The notes under the pieces are model-generated. The model was not told the DNA's origin. It worked only from the letters and a program-made list of their open reading frames with translations, and ran no database searches. From Bacteroidota bacterium (GTDB lineage: Bacteria; Bacteroidota; Bacteroidia; Flavobacteriales; Flavobacteriaceae), in assembly GCA_004356305.1 (NCBI GenBank), contig SMXJ01000028.1:1-6238 (forward strand): a stretch of 6,238 nt of DNA. The letters are read 5' to 3'. Each line of letters begins with the position of its first letter. Position 1 is the stretch's first letter. This document shows, piece after piece, positions 1-5,350 of the stretch. The position numbers and the translations under genes are program-made.

Positions 1-1666
1 AAAACAGACCTGAAATATTCCCGTCATTGTCGATGTTGATATTCTCGGATGCCGGATGAGGAGGAAGCCCGGGCATTCTCATCATATCGCCCGTAATTGG
101 GATTAAAAATCCAGCTCCAGCTGCTATTTCTATCTCTCTAACTGTAATATCGAAATCCTTGGGTCTTCCCAGTAATTTAGGGTTGTCCGACAAAGATTTT
201 TGGGTTTTCGCAATACAAACCGGAAGGTGATCCAATCCAAGATCAGAAATAGTCTTTAGATTCTTCTTAGCCTTTTGTGAATAATTTACACCCGTGGCGC
301 CATAAATTTTGGTAGAAACAGCCTCGATTTTTGATCTCACATCCATATTCCAGTCATACATCGGAGTAAATTCTGAATCGCATTCTTCAACAATCTCAAT
401 TACGTGTTGTGCCAGGGTTAGTGCTCCTTTACCACCTTTCGCCCAAATTTCAGCCAGTGCGACGCGAACATTCTTGCTTTTTGCAAACTCCAAAATAGTT
501 TCAATTTCAGCGTCACTATCTAAAACAAATCTGTTTATAGCAATAACCGGAGTAATATTGAATTGTTCTATATTTTCTAAATGCTTTTCCAGGTTTGGCA
601 AGCCTTGTTTTAAGGCTGCTACATTAGGTTCGGTCAAGGATTTAAGATCGACTCCTCCATGATATTTCAACGCTCTGATCGTAGTAGTGAGCACCACCGC
701 CTTTGGTGATAATCCCGCACTTTGACATTTGATATCTAAAAATTTCTCAGCTCCCAGATCGGCTCCAAAACCGGCTTCGGTAACGGTATAATCTGCCAGC
801 GTCATTCCCATACGCGTGGCAATAACCGTATTGGTACCTTGAGCGATATTGGCAAAAGGGCCACCATGAATAATGGCCGCATTGCCTTCAATAGTTTGAA
901 CCAGATTGGGTTTGATGGCGTCCTTCAACAATGCTGCCATGGCCCCTTCCACCTTCAGGTCCCTCGCGTAAATTGGAGTACGATCTAATGTATAACCAAT
1001 AAATATATTACCCATTCTGTTTTTAAGATCATCCAGATCGTTTGAAAGACACAAAATCGCCATGATCTCCGAAGCCGCCGTAATATCGAAGCCTGTTTCT
1101 CTTGGCACTCCTGAAGTGGTTCCCCCCAGGCCAACGACAATGTTCCTAAGGGCCCTGTCGTTCATATCTATCACACGTTTCCAGGTCACGGTTCGGGCAT
1201 CGATCCCCAACGTATTTGTCTTACTTTGAATATTATTGTCAATAACTGCCGACAATAGATTATGTGCTTTTTCAATGGCTGAAAAATCACCCGTGAAATG
1301 CAGGTTGATGTCCTCCATAGGCAGTACCTGTGAGTACCCTCCACCTGTTGCGCCTCCTTTTATTCCGAAGACCGGCCCCAGAGAGGGCTCTCTCAACACC
1401 ACAATAGTATGCTTGCCTAGTTGATTCAATCCTTCTGAAAGCCCGATAGACATTGTGGTTTTACCTTCTCCGGCCGGGGTGGGGGAAATGGCGGTAACCA
1501 AAATGAGATTGCTTTGCTTTACTTTTTCTGGATCGATCTTAGAAAGGGGTATTTTGGCCTTGTATTTCCCATACATTTCAATATCATCGGCCTGTAAACC
1601 AAGCTTTTCGGCTATGGCTGTAATAGGTTTAAGTTGTATCTGTTTGGCTATTTCTAAGTCACTCAT
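1..1666 (-). CDS. fhs: Formate--tetrahydrofolate ligase (10-formyl-THF synthetase)
   Basis: This cytoplasmic enzyme uses ATP to join formate to tetrahydrofolate, giving 10-formyl-THF for purine and formyl-methionine synthesis. I read 555 codons from ATG at 1666 to position 2; position 1 supplies the T of the stop codon, so only the last two stop bases lie outside. The length matches the family. Visible landmarks are the nucleotide-binding TPAGEGKTT (about residues 63-71), the first family signature GIKGGATGGGY (101-111, with Thr where Ala is usual), the second signature TTIRALKYHGG (about 325-336) and the C-terminal GAGFLIPITGDMMRMPGLPP segment. The protein begins MSDLEIAKQI, as expected for an intact N-terminus. 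No strong ribosome binding site precedes the ATG. It is separated by about 150 bases from the lipoprotein gene and has its own candidate promoter, so it is probably monocistronic here. The identification is near certain. Confidence 0.97.
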   Translation of the reverse strand, partial: MSDLEIAKQIQLKPITAIAEKLGLQADDIEMYGKYKAKIPLSKIDPEKVKQSNLILVTAISPTPAGEGKTTMSIGLSEGLNQLGKHTIVVLREPSLGPVFGIKGGATGGGYSQVLPMEDINLHFTGDFSAIEKAHNLLSAVIDNNIQSKTNTLGIDARTVTWKRVIDMNDRALRNIVVGLGGTTSGVPRETGFDITAASEIMAILCLSNDLDDLKNRMGNIFIGYTLDRTPIYARDLKVEGAMAALLKDAIKPNLVQTIEGNAAIIHGGPFANIAQGTNTVIATRMGMTLADYTVTEAGFGADLGAEKFLDIKCQSAGLSPKAVVLTTTIRALKYHGGVDLKSLTEPNVAALKQGLPNLEKHLENIEQFNITPVIAINRFVLDSDAEIETILEFAKSKNVRVALAEIWAKGGKGALTLAQHVIEIVEECDSEFTPMYDWNMDVRSKIEAVSTKIYGATGVNYSQKAKKNLKTISDLGLDHLPVCIAKTQKSLSDNPKLLGRPKDFDITVREIEIAAGAGFLIPITGDMMRMPGLPPHPASENINIDNDGNISGLF

Positions 1667-1716
1667 AATAATGGTCTATTTATTTCCATTCTTCCCAATC
1701 CAGGATTAATGGGTCA

Positions 1717-1724
1717 CAAATCTA
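1717..1724 (-). promoter_or_regulatory. Candidate Bacteroidota -7 box for fhs
   Basis: On the minus strand these bases read TAGATTTG, an exact match to the Bacteroidota TAnnTTTG box, about 50 bases upstream of the fhs start. The nearest upstream TTG triplets are 23 and 26 bases away (1748-1753), longer than the usual spacing, so the -33 element is weak. A T-tract lies between them. Confidence 0.45.
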
Positions 1725-1768
1725 AAAAAAATTAAATTGAGATTTGGCAACAAGATGAAAACAGGGAA

Positions 1769-1793
1769 ACCCAATGTTCATATCAATGTGGGT
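1769..1793 (-). terminator. Weak hairpin after the small lipoprotein gene
   Basis: ACCCA (1769-1773) and TGGGT (1789-1793) form a 5-bp stem with a 15-base loop, 25 bases past the lipoprotein stop codon. On the minus strand it is followed only by TTCCCTG, not a clean T-run, so termination here would be inefficient. This is a low-confidence call. Confidence 0.25.
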
Positions 1794-1817
1794 AAAAAAT
1801 AGGAATTCTCTTACAAA

Positions 1818-2195
1818 TTAATAGCCACCACCATCGCTCGAGCCTGAGAACAATAAAATCCCCATTCCAATAATGATCGCTAAAGGAGCAAATGTAACCA
1901 CATCGGAAGCCGTTTTGTCGTATTCCTTGATCTCGGTTATGCTTTCCTTATTAATGATCTTGTCGCCGGAGTGATCGTATCTGTTGGCAAGCCCTCTATA
2001 TTCCCCGTTAACCAACTCAATTCGTTTAAATTCGAGAGATTTGGGGTTTTCGGAAGTAGTTACCTTCACTCTTTTCTGACTGGTAACCGCTTCTTCCAGG
2101 GTTATGGAGCCTTTATACAAACTACATCCCTGAAAAAGAATTAAAAGTGCCAGTAGTAAAGATGCAGATCGGACATACCATATAATATGTTTCAC
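1818..2195 (-). CDS. Small lipoprotein with C-terminal membrane helix, function unknown
   Basis: I do not recognise a named family. From a GTG start at 2195 the product is 125 residues: a short basic N-terminus (MKHIIWYVRSAS), a hydrophobic stretch and the lipobox FQGC with Cys24, so it should be exported and lipid-anchored. The middle (about 30-95) is hydrophilic and basic/acidic, with a KRVKVTT... FKRIELVNGEYRGLA beta-like pattern. Residues about 98-116 (VVTFAPLAIIIGMGILLF) form a second hydrophobic helix before a glycine-rich tail ending GGGY. An ATG at 2237 in the same frame would add 14 residues (139 aa). I prefer the GTG because the added residues push the signal peptide away from the N-terminus and because the best promoter candidate has its -7 box (2223-2230) downstream of that ATG. 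Neither start has a clear ribosome binding site. The gene lies directly after a repeat-type terminator and is probably transcribed alone. Confidence 0.75.
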   Translation of the reverse strand: MKHIIWYVRSASLLLALLILFQGCSLYKGSITLEEAVTSQKRVKVTTSENPKSLEFKRIELVNGEYRGLANRYDHSGDKIINKESITEIKEYDKTASDVVTFAPLAIIIGMGILLFSGSSDGGGY

Positions 2196-2222
2196 GACAG
2201 TTATTTTTAGATTCGGTGAGAT

Positions 2223-2253
2223 TAAATATACGAACATTGTTCTCTAATTACAA
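2223..2253 (-). promoter_or_regulatory. Candidate promoter of the small lipoprotein gene
   Basis: On the minus strand TTG (2253-2251) is followed after 20 bases by TATATTTA (2230-2223), matching seven of eight positions of TTG...TAnnTTTG. The TTG is the end of the TTTTTG run of the preceding terminator, so promoter and terminator abut. Transcription would start near 2216, giving a short leader before the GTG at 2195. Confidence 0.4.
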
Positions 2254-2312
2254 AAAGCCCATCCTCCCGATAGCTAACGGGATTGACAACCTGCCAAAGG
2301 CAGGCAGGGCTT
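2252..2312 (-). terminator. Repeat-type terminator with inserted palindromes (family 1, copy 1)
   Basis: On the minus strand AAGCCC (2312-2307) pairs with GGGCTT (2260-2255), and the T-run continues to 2252. The loop holds two further hairpins: CCTGCC-AAA-GGCAGG (2290-2304) and the near-palindrome CCCGATAGCTAACGGG (2266-2281, one mismatch). It would end transcripts coming from the redox gene pair. Confidence 0.6.
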
Positions 2313-2397
2313 CTCATTGGTCTAATTACTTAGAACCACACCCCGAGTACTCGGGGCAACACAACTTCTTTAATGCGGTCAGATTTGCAATTTTAAT
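2252..2397 (-). repeat. Dispersed 3'-end repeat, family 1, copy 1
   Basis: This fills most of the gap between the small lipoprotein and the DsbD-like gene. Read on the minus strand it starts with ATTAAAAT (2397-2390), then GTTGTGTTGC (2365-2356), the perfect 16-base palindrome CCCCGAGTACTCGGGG (2341-2356), a GTGGTT...TAGACCAATGAGAAGC stretch (2340-2309), and the terminator hairpin. The copy at 5319-5459 has the same blocks in the same order and orientation with different hairpin sequences; the copy at 5948-6053 has the distal blocks only. Confidence 0.7.
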
Positions 2398-2533
2398 TTC
2401 TGATCCCATATTCCATCTCCCAGTATTGAGGATTGAAATCACTCAAAGGGCCACACAGTTTTTGTAATTCTTTACCGGTTCCATGAACTTCATATCTGGT
2501 CAGGTTGGATATTGTTAGTGCTTCCTCAATTAG
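2393..2533 (-). pseudogene. Possible C-terminal gene remnant (about 46 residues)
   Basis: Between the DsbD-like gene and the repeat, the minus strand has an open frame without a usable start codon, overlapping the end of that gene by 4 bases. It reads like real protein: SNLTRYEVHGTGKELQKLCG, then GPLSDFNPQYWEMEYGIRN and a stop at 2393-2395. I do not recognise the family. A different frame, entered near 2409, stays open through GSEIKIANLTALKKLCC to a stop at 2326-2328, so a frameshift between the two is possible. It could be the tail of a gene whose front was lost when the redox genes or the repeat arrived, or chance. Low confidence. Confidence 0.3.
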
Positions 2534-2982
2534 AGCGCCACATTAAATGCAAGACTTCTCGGGAAAAAGCACCGTTGGTCATCACATGCCTGGTAGTATA
2601 ATTCTCCATTTAACCCAAGACCTTTCTTAGATTTATTTTCTTTAAACTTCAGGGCAAGTGTCACTTCAACCTTATCACTTAGAACTCTGTGTGAAAACTC
2701 ATTTAAAACGACAGTTTCATAATTTGTCAATGAAAACTTATAATATAGGATATCGAACGAGCCATTTTTTTCAAAAGAAATTTCTGTAGCTATTAAATTA
2801 TTTAAAGTTTCTGATTCTGCTTGAATATGGTAGCCTTCATCAATCGTAAATGGCAGAGTTATAATGAGAATCTCCTTTTCTTCGCTAATTCTGACCTCGG
2901 TATCGTTAAAACTTACAAACTGTTTTTGCTGATCGCCAAATAGAGATAAAACAACAAATAAGAAGAGACTACAACAGTTCAT
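2530..2982 (-). CDS. Stand-alone DsbD N-terminal (DsbD-alpha-like) domain protein
   Basis: A 150-residue product matching the periplasmic alpha domain of DsbD, which relays electrons from the membrane transporter to envelope thiol partners. The diagnostic part is the end: GELYYQACDDQRCFFPRSL, where Cys133 and Cys138 form the C-x4-C redox pair following the Tyr-Gln usual in DsbD. Before it lies a beta-rich region (about 22-115) typical of the immunoglobulin-like fold. The first 16 residues (MNCCSLFLFVVLSLFG) are hydrophobic and probably a signal peptide, so it acts outside the cytoplasm. Two extra cysteines, 3 and 4, lie in that leader; a lipidated form is not supported by a proper lipobox. 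The transmembrane and C-terminal thioredoxin domains of full DsbD are absent here. The ATG overlaps the end of the upstream thioredoxin gene by 14 bases, so the two are probably translationally coupled partners. Confidence 0.85.
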   Translation of the reverse strand: MNCCSLFLFVVLSLFGDQQKQFVSFNDTEVRISEEKEILIITLPFTIDEGYHIQAESETLNNLIATEISFEKNGSFDILYYKFSLTNYETVVLNEFSHRVLSDKVEVTLALKFKENKSKKGLGLNGELYYQACDDQRCFFPRSLAFNVAL

Positions 2983-3547
2983 CCAATCGTTTTTTAAGTT
3001 GAATTAGTTCGGCATCAAAATTCTTTGAGTCTAGCAGAGACATGAATTTAATATTCCCTTCTTTATCTATTATCAAATTTGATGCTAACATTACTTCAGC
3101 TCTATCCAGTTCAGGAAGGACATCTTTTGGCGCATAACTCGATGCCACAGCACCATCGAGATCCAATAGAATGGGGAAAGATAAATTATACTTATCTTTT
3201 AATTTTTCCCGGACCAGCTCTTTGGGTTCTTTTACATCGATCAACAGTACTTTAACATCTTTATCCTTGTAGTCCTGATAAAGTGCTTCCAGATAAGGCA
3301 CTTCCGCATTGCAAAACGGACACCAGGTAGTCGCTATATGCACTACAACAACTTTCCCTTTATAATCACTAAGACTAATAGACTCATCATCCAGAGTTTT
3401 GAGCGAAAAATTAGGAGCGATCATGTTTACATCATTATCTGATGCTACGGCCACATCGACACTTTCAGCTGTTTCAGCTGTCTCGGGGGGTTGTTTACAA
3501 CCCACAAAAAACAAAAGACTCGTTATAAATAAAAAAACAAGCTTCAT
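2969..3547 (-). CDS. TlpA/ResA-like thioredoxin-fold lipoprotein (CPFC active site)
   Basis: A 192-residue envelope thiol-disulfide protein. I chose the ATG at 3547 over one at 3568 because AGGA lies six bases before it and because it puts the signal peptide at the N-terminus (MKLVFLFITSLLFFVGC). Lipobox FVGC gives lipidated Cys17. A flexible acidic linker (20-42) leads to the AhpC/TSA-type domain: NFSLKTLDDESISLSDYKGK, the strand KVVVVHIATTW and the redox centre W75-C76-P77-F78-C79, then NAEVPYLEAL. The later LIIDKEGNIKF strand is also typical. Oddly, the residue aligned with the conserved cis-proline (GTPTTFLID in relatives) is Ala155 in MLASNLIID, and the active site is CPFC rather than the usual CxPC; both should alter redox potential and partner release. 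It is first of a two-gene unit with the DsbD-alpha-like protein and probably exchanges electrons with it. Confidence 0.92.
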   Translation of the reverse strand: MKLVFLFITSLLFFVGCKQPPETAETAESVDVAVASDNDVNMIAPNFSLKTLDDESISLSDYKGKVVVVHIATTWCPFCNAEVPYLEALYQDYKDKDVKVLLIDVKEPKELVREKLKDKYNLSFPILLDLDGAVASSYAPKDVLPELDRAEVMLASNLIIDKEGNIKFMSLLDSKNFDAELIQLKKRLDELL

Positions 3548-3654
3548 TATATTTCCTGGACTTCTCATGCTATTTAATGTTTAAGGTGAAACTATTACTG
3601 CACTTATAGATTATAGATGTCAAAACTCTTAAGTATTTGGTTTTGTATGTCTTA

Positions 3655-3662
3655 CAAAAATA
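3655..3662 (-). promoter_or_regulatory. Candidate -7 box for the redox gene pair
   Basis: On the minus strand these bases read TATTTTTG, fitting TAnnTTTG, about 108 bases upstream of the thioredoxin start. The only nearby upstream TTG is 13 bases away, too close for a standard -33 box, so this is tentative. It lies downstream of the terminator at 3714-3755, as an independent promoter should. Confidence 0.3.
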
Positions 3663-3713
3663 ACTTAAATTAAATCAAGTTTCGTTATTCGAAGTAAAAA
3701 AGGTTGTATAGTC

Positions 3714-3755
3714 AAAAAACCGCCATTCCGAAGGACCTCTCAACCAAAGACGGTT
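3714..3755 (-). terminator. Intrinsic terminator between the MBL gene and the redox pair
   Basis: On the minus strand AACCGTC (3755-3749) pairs with GGCGGTT (3724-3718), 7 bp including one G-U, followed by four more T. The loop contains a small TCC-TTC-GGA hairpin (3735-3727). The G-U pair and the T-run both point to the minus strand. It lies 110 bases past the MBL stop codon, so it should separate the MBL transcript from the thioredoxin gene. Confidence 0.6.
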
Positions 3756-3777
3756 AAAACGTATCGGCGATTAACAG

Positions 3778-3810
3778 GCGTTGAGACTTAGATCCCGTCA
3801 ACAATGATAA
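3778..3810. repeat. 33-base direct repeat, family 2, copy A
   Basis: The plus strand starts GCGTTGAGACTTAGATC and ends GTCAACAATGATAA. It matches 5062-5094 at 31 of 33 bases; the two differences (CC here, TT there) are adjacent transitions. Both copies are later followed by CTCTCTTTT (3815-3823 here), but here only six bases lie between, where copy B has 38 bases with hairpins. GTTGA and TCAAC inside the repeat can form a small stem. It lies in the gap 3548-3864, which otherwise holds the terminator, the candidate promoter and no gene. Confidence 0.75.
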
Positions 3811-3864
3811 GCCTCTCTCTTTTCTACTTAAAATTCGTTCAGTTCTTTGTTGTGTGCAGCTTGA

Positions 3865-4881
3865 TTATTTTTCGTTTATTTTACTATACGCAAACTTCAA
3901 ATTTGATAAAAAGAAACGGTCAAACCACCAGTCCTTGTATTGATCGGGTATTTCGATTTTTTCGGCATTCTCGATGGTTAGACCCTGGTTATGCATTTCG
4001 GCTGCCAGATTTTCGATAGAAAGGATATACCCTCTCATTGTAGTGATGATTTCTTTTGATCCAAGTTGCCCGTGGCCAGGTACAACAACGTTAATATTGA
4101 GCGAGTCCATAAAATTGAGCCAATCCTTCCAATCGGGAATAGAGCCATGCGGGATGTACGGATGACAGGCATTGAAGACTAAATCGCCAGTGAATAGGAT
4201 TTGATCATCCGGCAAATACAGGATGAGATCACTTTCAGTATGACCCTGCCCTCTTGAAATAATTCGAACTCTCCGCTCAGGGCCATCATAATTTTGTTGG
4301 TTATCTACAAATACATCTGGAAGACGGGTCTTAACCACTTTATGACTCTCGGCAAGCGTTTCATAATACGGTCGCCACATCAAAATTTGTAAGTATTCAC
4401 GTGCAGTGGTATCGCCGTTGTATGCATTGTATAAAGAATCGTAATACGCAAGTCTTTGTGGCGCATATTCTTTCTCATCTTCAATATCAATAGGCTCCCA
4501 TTCCTTGATCAGTTCTGCCGTTCTGGTAGTGCTGATAATTTTTATGTCAGGCGAAAAAACCTGGTTACCCCGAATATGGTCATTATGCGAATGACTGTTC
4601 ACCACATATTTTATCGGAGACAAACCCAGCTTCTCTACAACATCAACGAGTTCCTGGGCAACCGAAGGAGATAGAAAGCTGTCGAATATCAATGTCTCCT
4701 CCCCATTGTCGATTATACCCACGTTGCAAATTGCTTTCCCCCCAAATTTGTGGATACATCCATATACGCCTTTAGAAAGTTCTACCAACTCAAAATTCAC
4801 TGAAGAATGCTCAAAAGAATGTTTTTCATTACAACTAGAAATTAATACGATTAGTACTATAGCAAATTTAAAATGTCTCAT
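3865..4881 (-). CDS. Metallo-beta-lactamase-fold lipoprotein hydrolase
   Basis: A 338-residue exported hydrolase of the MBL superfamily. The first 17 residues form a lipoprotein signal (MRHFKFAIVLIVLISSC, Cys17). Metal ligands are visible in order: H97-S-H99-N-D101-H102, the classic HxHxDH; H214 in GQGHTESD; bridging D232 in LFTGDLVF; and H270 in VVPGHG. This is a complete dizinc set. Asp at 232, where class B1 lactamases have Cys, and the TGD/PGHG spacing make a glyoxalase II-like or B3-like hydrolase more likely than a true B1 beta-lactamase. An insertion of roughly 60 residues (about 125-190), rich in Tyr and Trp, separates the first two ligand groups and may shape substrate binding. The substrate cannot be told from sequence. 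The gene stands alone, with non-coding structured DNA and one copy of a 33-base direct repeat on each side. The ATG has no obvious ribosome binding site but sits exactly before the signal peptide. Confidence 0.93.
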   Translation of the reverse strand: MRHFKFAIVLIVLISSCNEKHSFEHSSVNFELVELSKGVYGCIHKFGGKAICNVGIIDNGEETLIFDSFLSPSVAQELVDVVEKLGLSPIKYVVNSHSHNDHIRGNQVFSPDIKIISTTRTAELIKEWEPIDIEDEKEYAPQRLAYYDSLYNAYNGDTTAREYLQILMWRPYYETLAESHKVVKTRLPDVFVDNQQNYDGPERRVRIISRGQGHTESDLILYLPDDQILFTGDLVFNACHPYIPHGSIPDWKDWLNFMDSLNINVVVPGHGQLGSKEIITTMRGYILSIENLAAEMHNQGLTIENAEKIEIPDQYKDWWFDRFFLSNLKFAYSKINEK

Positions 4882-4917
4882 GATTATTAATTTTTATTCA
4901 GTTGCAAACAACGGTCT

Positions 4918-4989
4918 CGTGTATGAAACGTAACGTGTAAAAAGATACTACATTTTCGGTTTAGCCTTATTAGTTATGTTTTATACACG
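4918..4989 (+). repeat. Long inverted repeat (17-bp stem) upstream of the MBL gene
   Basis: CGTGTATGAAACGTAAC (4918-4934) faces GTTATGTTTTATACACG (4973-4989) around a 38-base loop. Fifteen positions are Watson-Crick; the other two are G opposite T, which pair as G-U in plus-strand RNA but are A-C mismatches in minus-strand RNA. It begins 36 bases before the MBL ATG. I see no convincing TAnnTTTG box for the MBL gene in this region; its promoter remains unplaced. Confidence 0.65.
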
Positions 4990-5061
4990 TCTTAGGTTTA
5001 AAATCTCTAATTTAAGATAACTAATCAGAAAGAACAAAAGAGAGGATTAAGTTTATTATAT

Positions 5062-5094
5062 GCGTTGAGACTTAGATCTTGTCAACAATGATAA
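5062..5094. repeat. 33-base direct repeat, family 2, copy B
   Basis: This is the second copy of the repeat at 3778-3810, in the same orientation, so the MBL gene lies between the two. Here the repeat continues on the plus strand into the hairpin CCAACG-AAAGAG-CGTTGG (5097-5114) and then a terminator-like hairpin ending in CTCTCTTTT. No homology with copy A is visible before the repeat. Confidence 0.75.
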
Positions 5095-5113
5095 TCCCAA
5101 CGAAAGAGCGTTG

Positions 5114-5141
5114 GAGAGGCACCTAATAGTGACTCTCTTTT
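5114..5141 (+). terminator. Plus-strand intrinsic terminator with no upstream gene
   Basis: GAGAG-g-CAC (5114-5122) pairs with GTG-a-CTCTC (5129-5137) around CTAATA, 8 bp with one G-A mismatch, followed by TTTT. It faces the plus strand, where no protein gene precedes it. Read from the minus strand there is no T-run. It may end a small RNA or be part of the repeat. Confidence 0.5.
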
Positions 5142-5144
5142 GAA

Positions 5145-5183
5145 GAAAAAATTTGACAAGTTGCATTTTTAGAAAAAATTTGA
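5145..5183. repeat. Tandem GAAAAAATTTGA copies
   Basis: The 12-base word GAAAAAATTTGA occurs at 5145-5156 and 5172-5183, a 27-base period. The A-tracts in near phase with about 2.6 helical turns could bend DNA or bind a regulator, or may simply be a duplication. Confidence 0.5.
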
Positions 5184-5201
5184 TACATCCTGATTTGTGG
5201 C

Positions 5202-5305
5202 GGGATTAATTCGATTATTCGTATAAGAGATTCCCAAAAAAACTTGAAGATTGCTGGAATCCCGCTTGCCAGAGGGATTAATTCGACCACGCGAATCATA
5301 GATTC
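5202..5305. repeat. Two diverged 32-base direct repeats, 72-base period
   Basis: Units 5202-5233 and 5274-5305 both begin GGGATTAATTCGA and end AGATTC, matching at 25 of 32 bases. Each contains a small stem built on ATTCG-N6-CG(A/T)AT. Unit 2 also has GAATC-ATA-GATTC (5293-5305) and is preceded by AATCCC (5258-5263), which can pair with its GGGATT. The gap 4882-5463 therefore contains the long inverted repeat, repeat copy B, this pair and a terminator, but no supported gene. Confidence 0.6.
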
Positions 5306-5318
5306 ACTGTCTCATTAA

Positions 5319-5350
5319 CAAAAAAAGCCCATCCAATCAAGGATAAGCTT
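5319..5350 (-). terminator. Strong intrinsic terminator after the DUF2892 gene (family 1, copy 2)
   Basis: On the minus strand AAGCTTATCC (5350-5341) pairs with GGATGGGCTT (5334-5325) around TTGATT, ten pairs including two U-G wobbles that work only in minus-strand RNA. Further T residues follow to 5320. This is the clearest terminator of the window and shows that family 1 ends in a functional-looking minus-strand terminator. Confidence 0.8.

Noticed and set aside
309..662. Plus-strand open frames opposite fhs (also near 1236-1424 and 1455-1709).
   Set aside because: They are antisense to a convincing full-length fhs and show no domain or signal of their own.
2342..2357. CCCCGAGTACTCGGGG as a stand-alone operator.
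   Set aside because: Its place within the repeat, matched by a different hairpin in copy 2, fits a structural part of the element better than a regulator site.
2216..2467. An 83-codon plus-strand open frame across the repeat.
   Set aside because: It is made of terminator and palindrome sequence, and its reverse strand explains it better.
3804..4019. Plus-strand open frame overlapping the MBL 3' end, and others inside the MBL gene.
   Set aside because: Antisense to a gene with a complete metal-ligand set; the composition is not protein-like.
3865..4881. True class B1 beta-lactamase / antibiotic resistance gene.
   Set aside because: Asp232 stands where B1 enzymes have the zinc-binding Cys, and the long insertion and overall length do not fit; only the fold is supported.
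3778..5094. CRISPR array or integron cassette with attC site.
   Set aside because: There are only two repeat copies 1.28 kb apart with a gene between, no regular spacers, no cas or integrase gene, and the long hairpin is on the 5' side of the gene rather than the 3' side where attC lies.
5123..5299. A 58-codon minus-strand open frame starting ATG at 5299 (MIRVVELIPLASGIP...).
   Set aside because: It lies wholly in repeat DNA, has no ribosome binding site, no recognisable domain, and its end runs into the plus-strand terminator hairpin.
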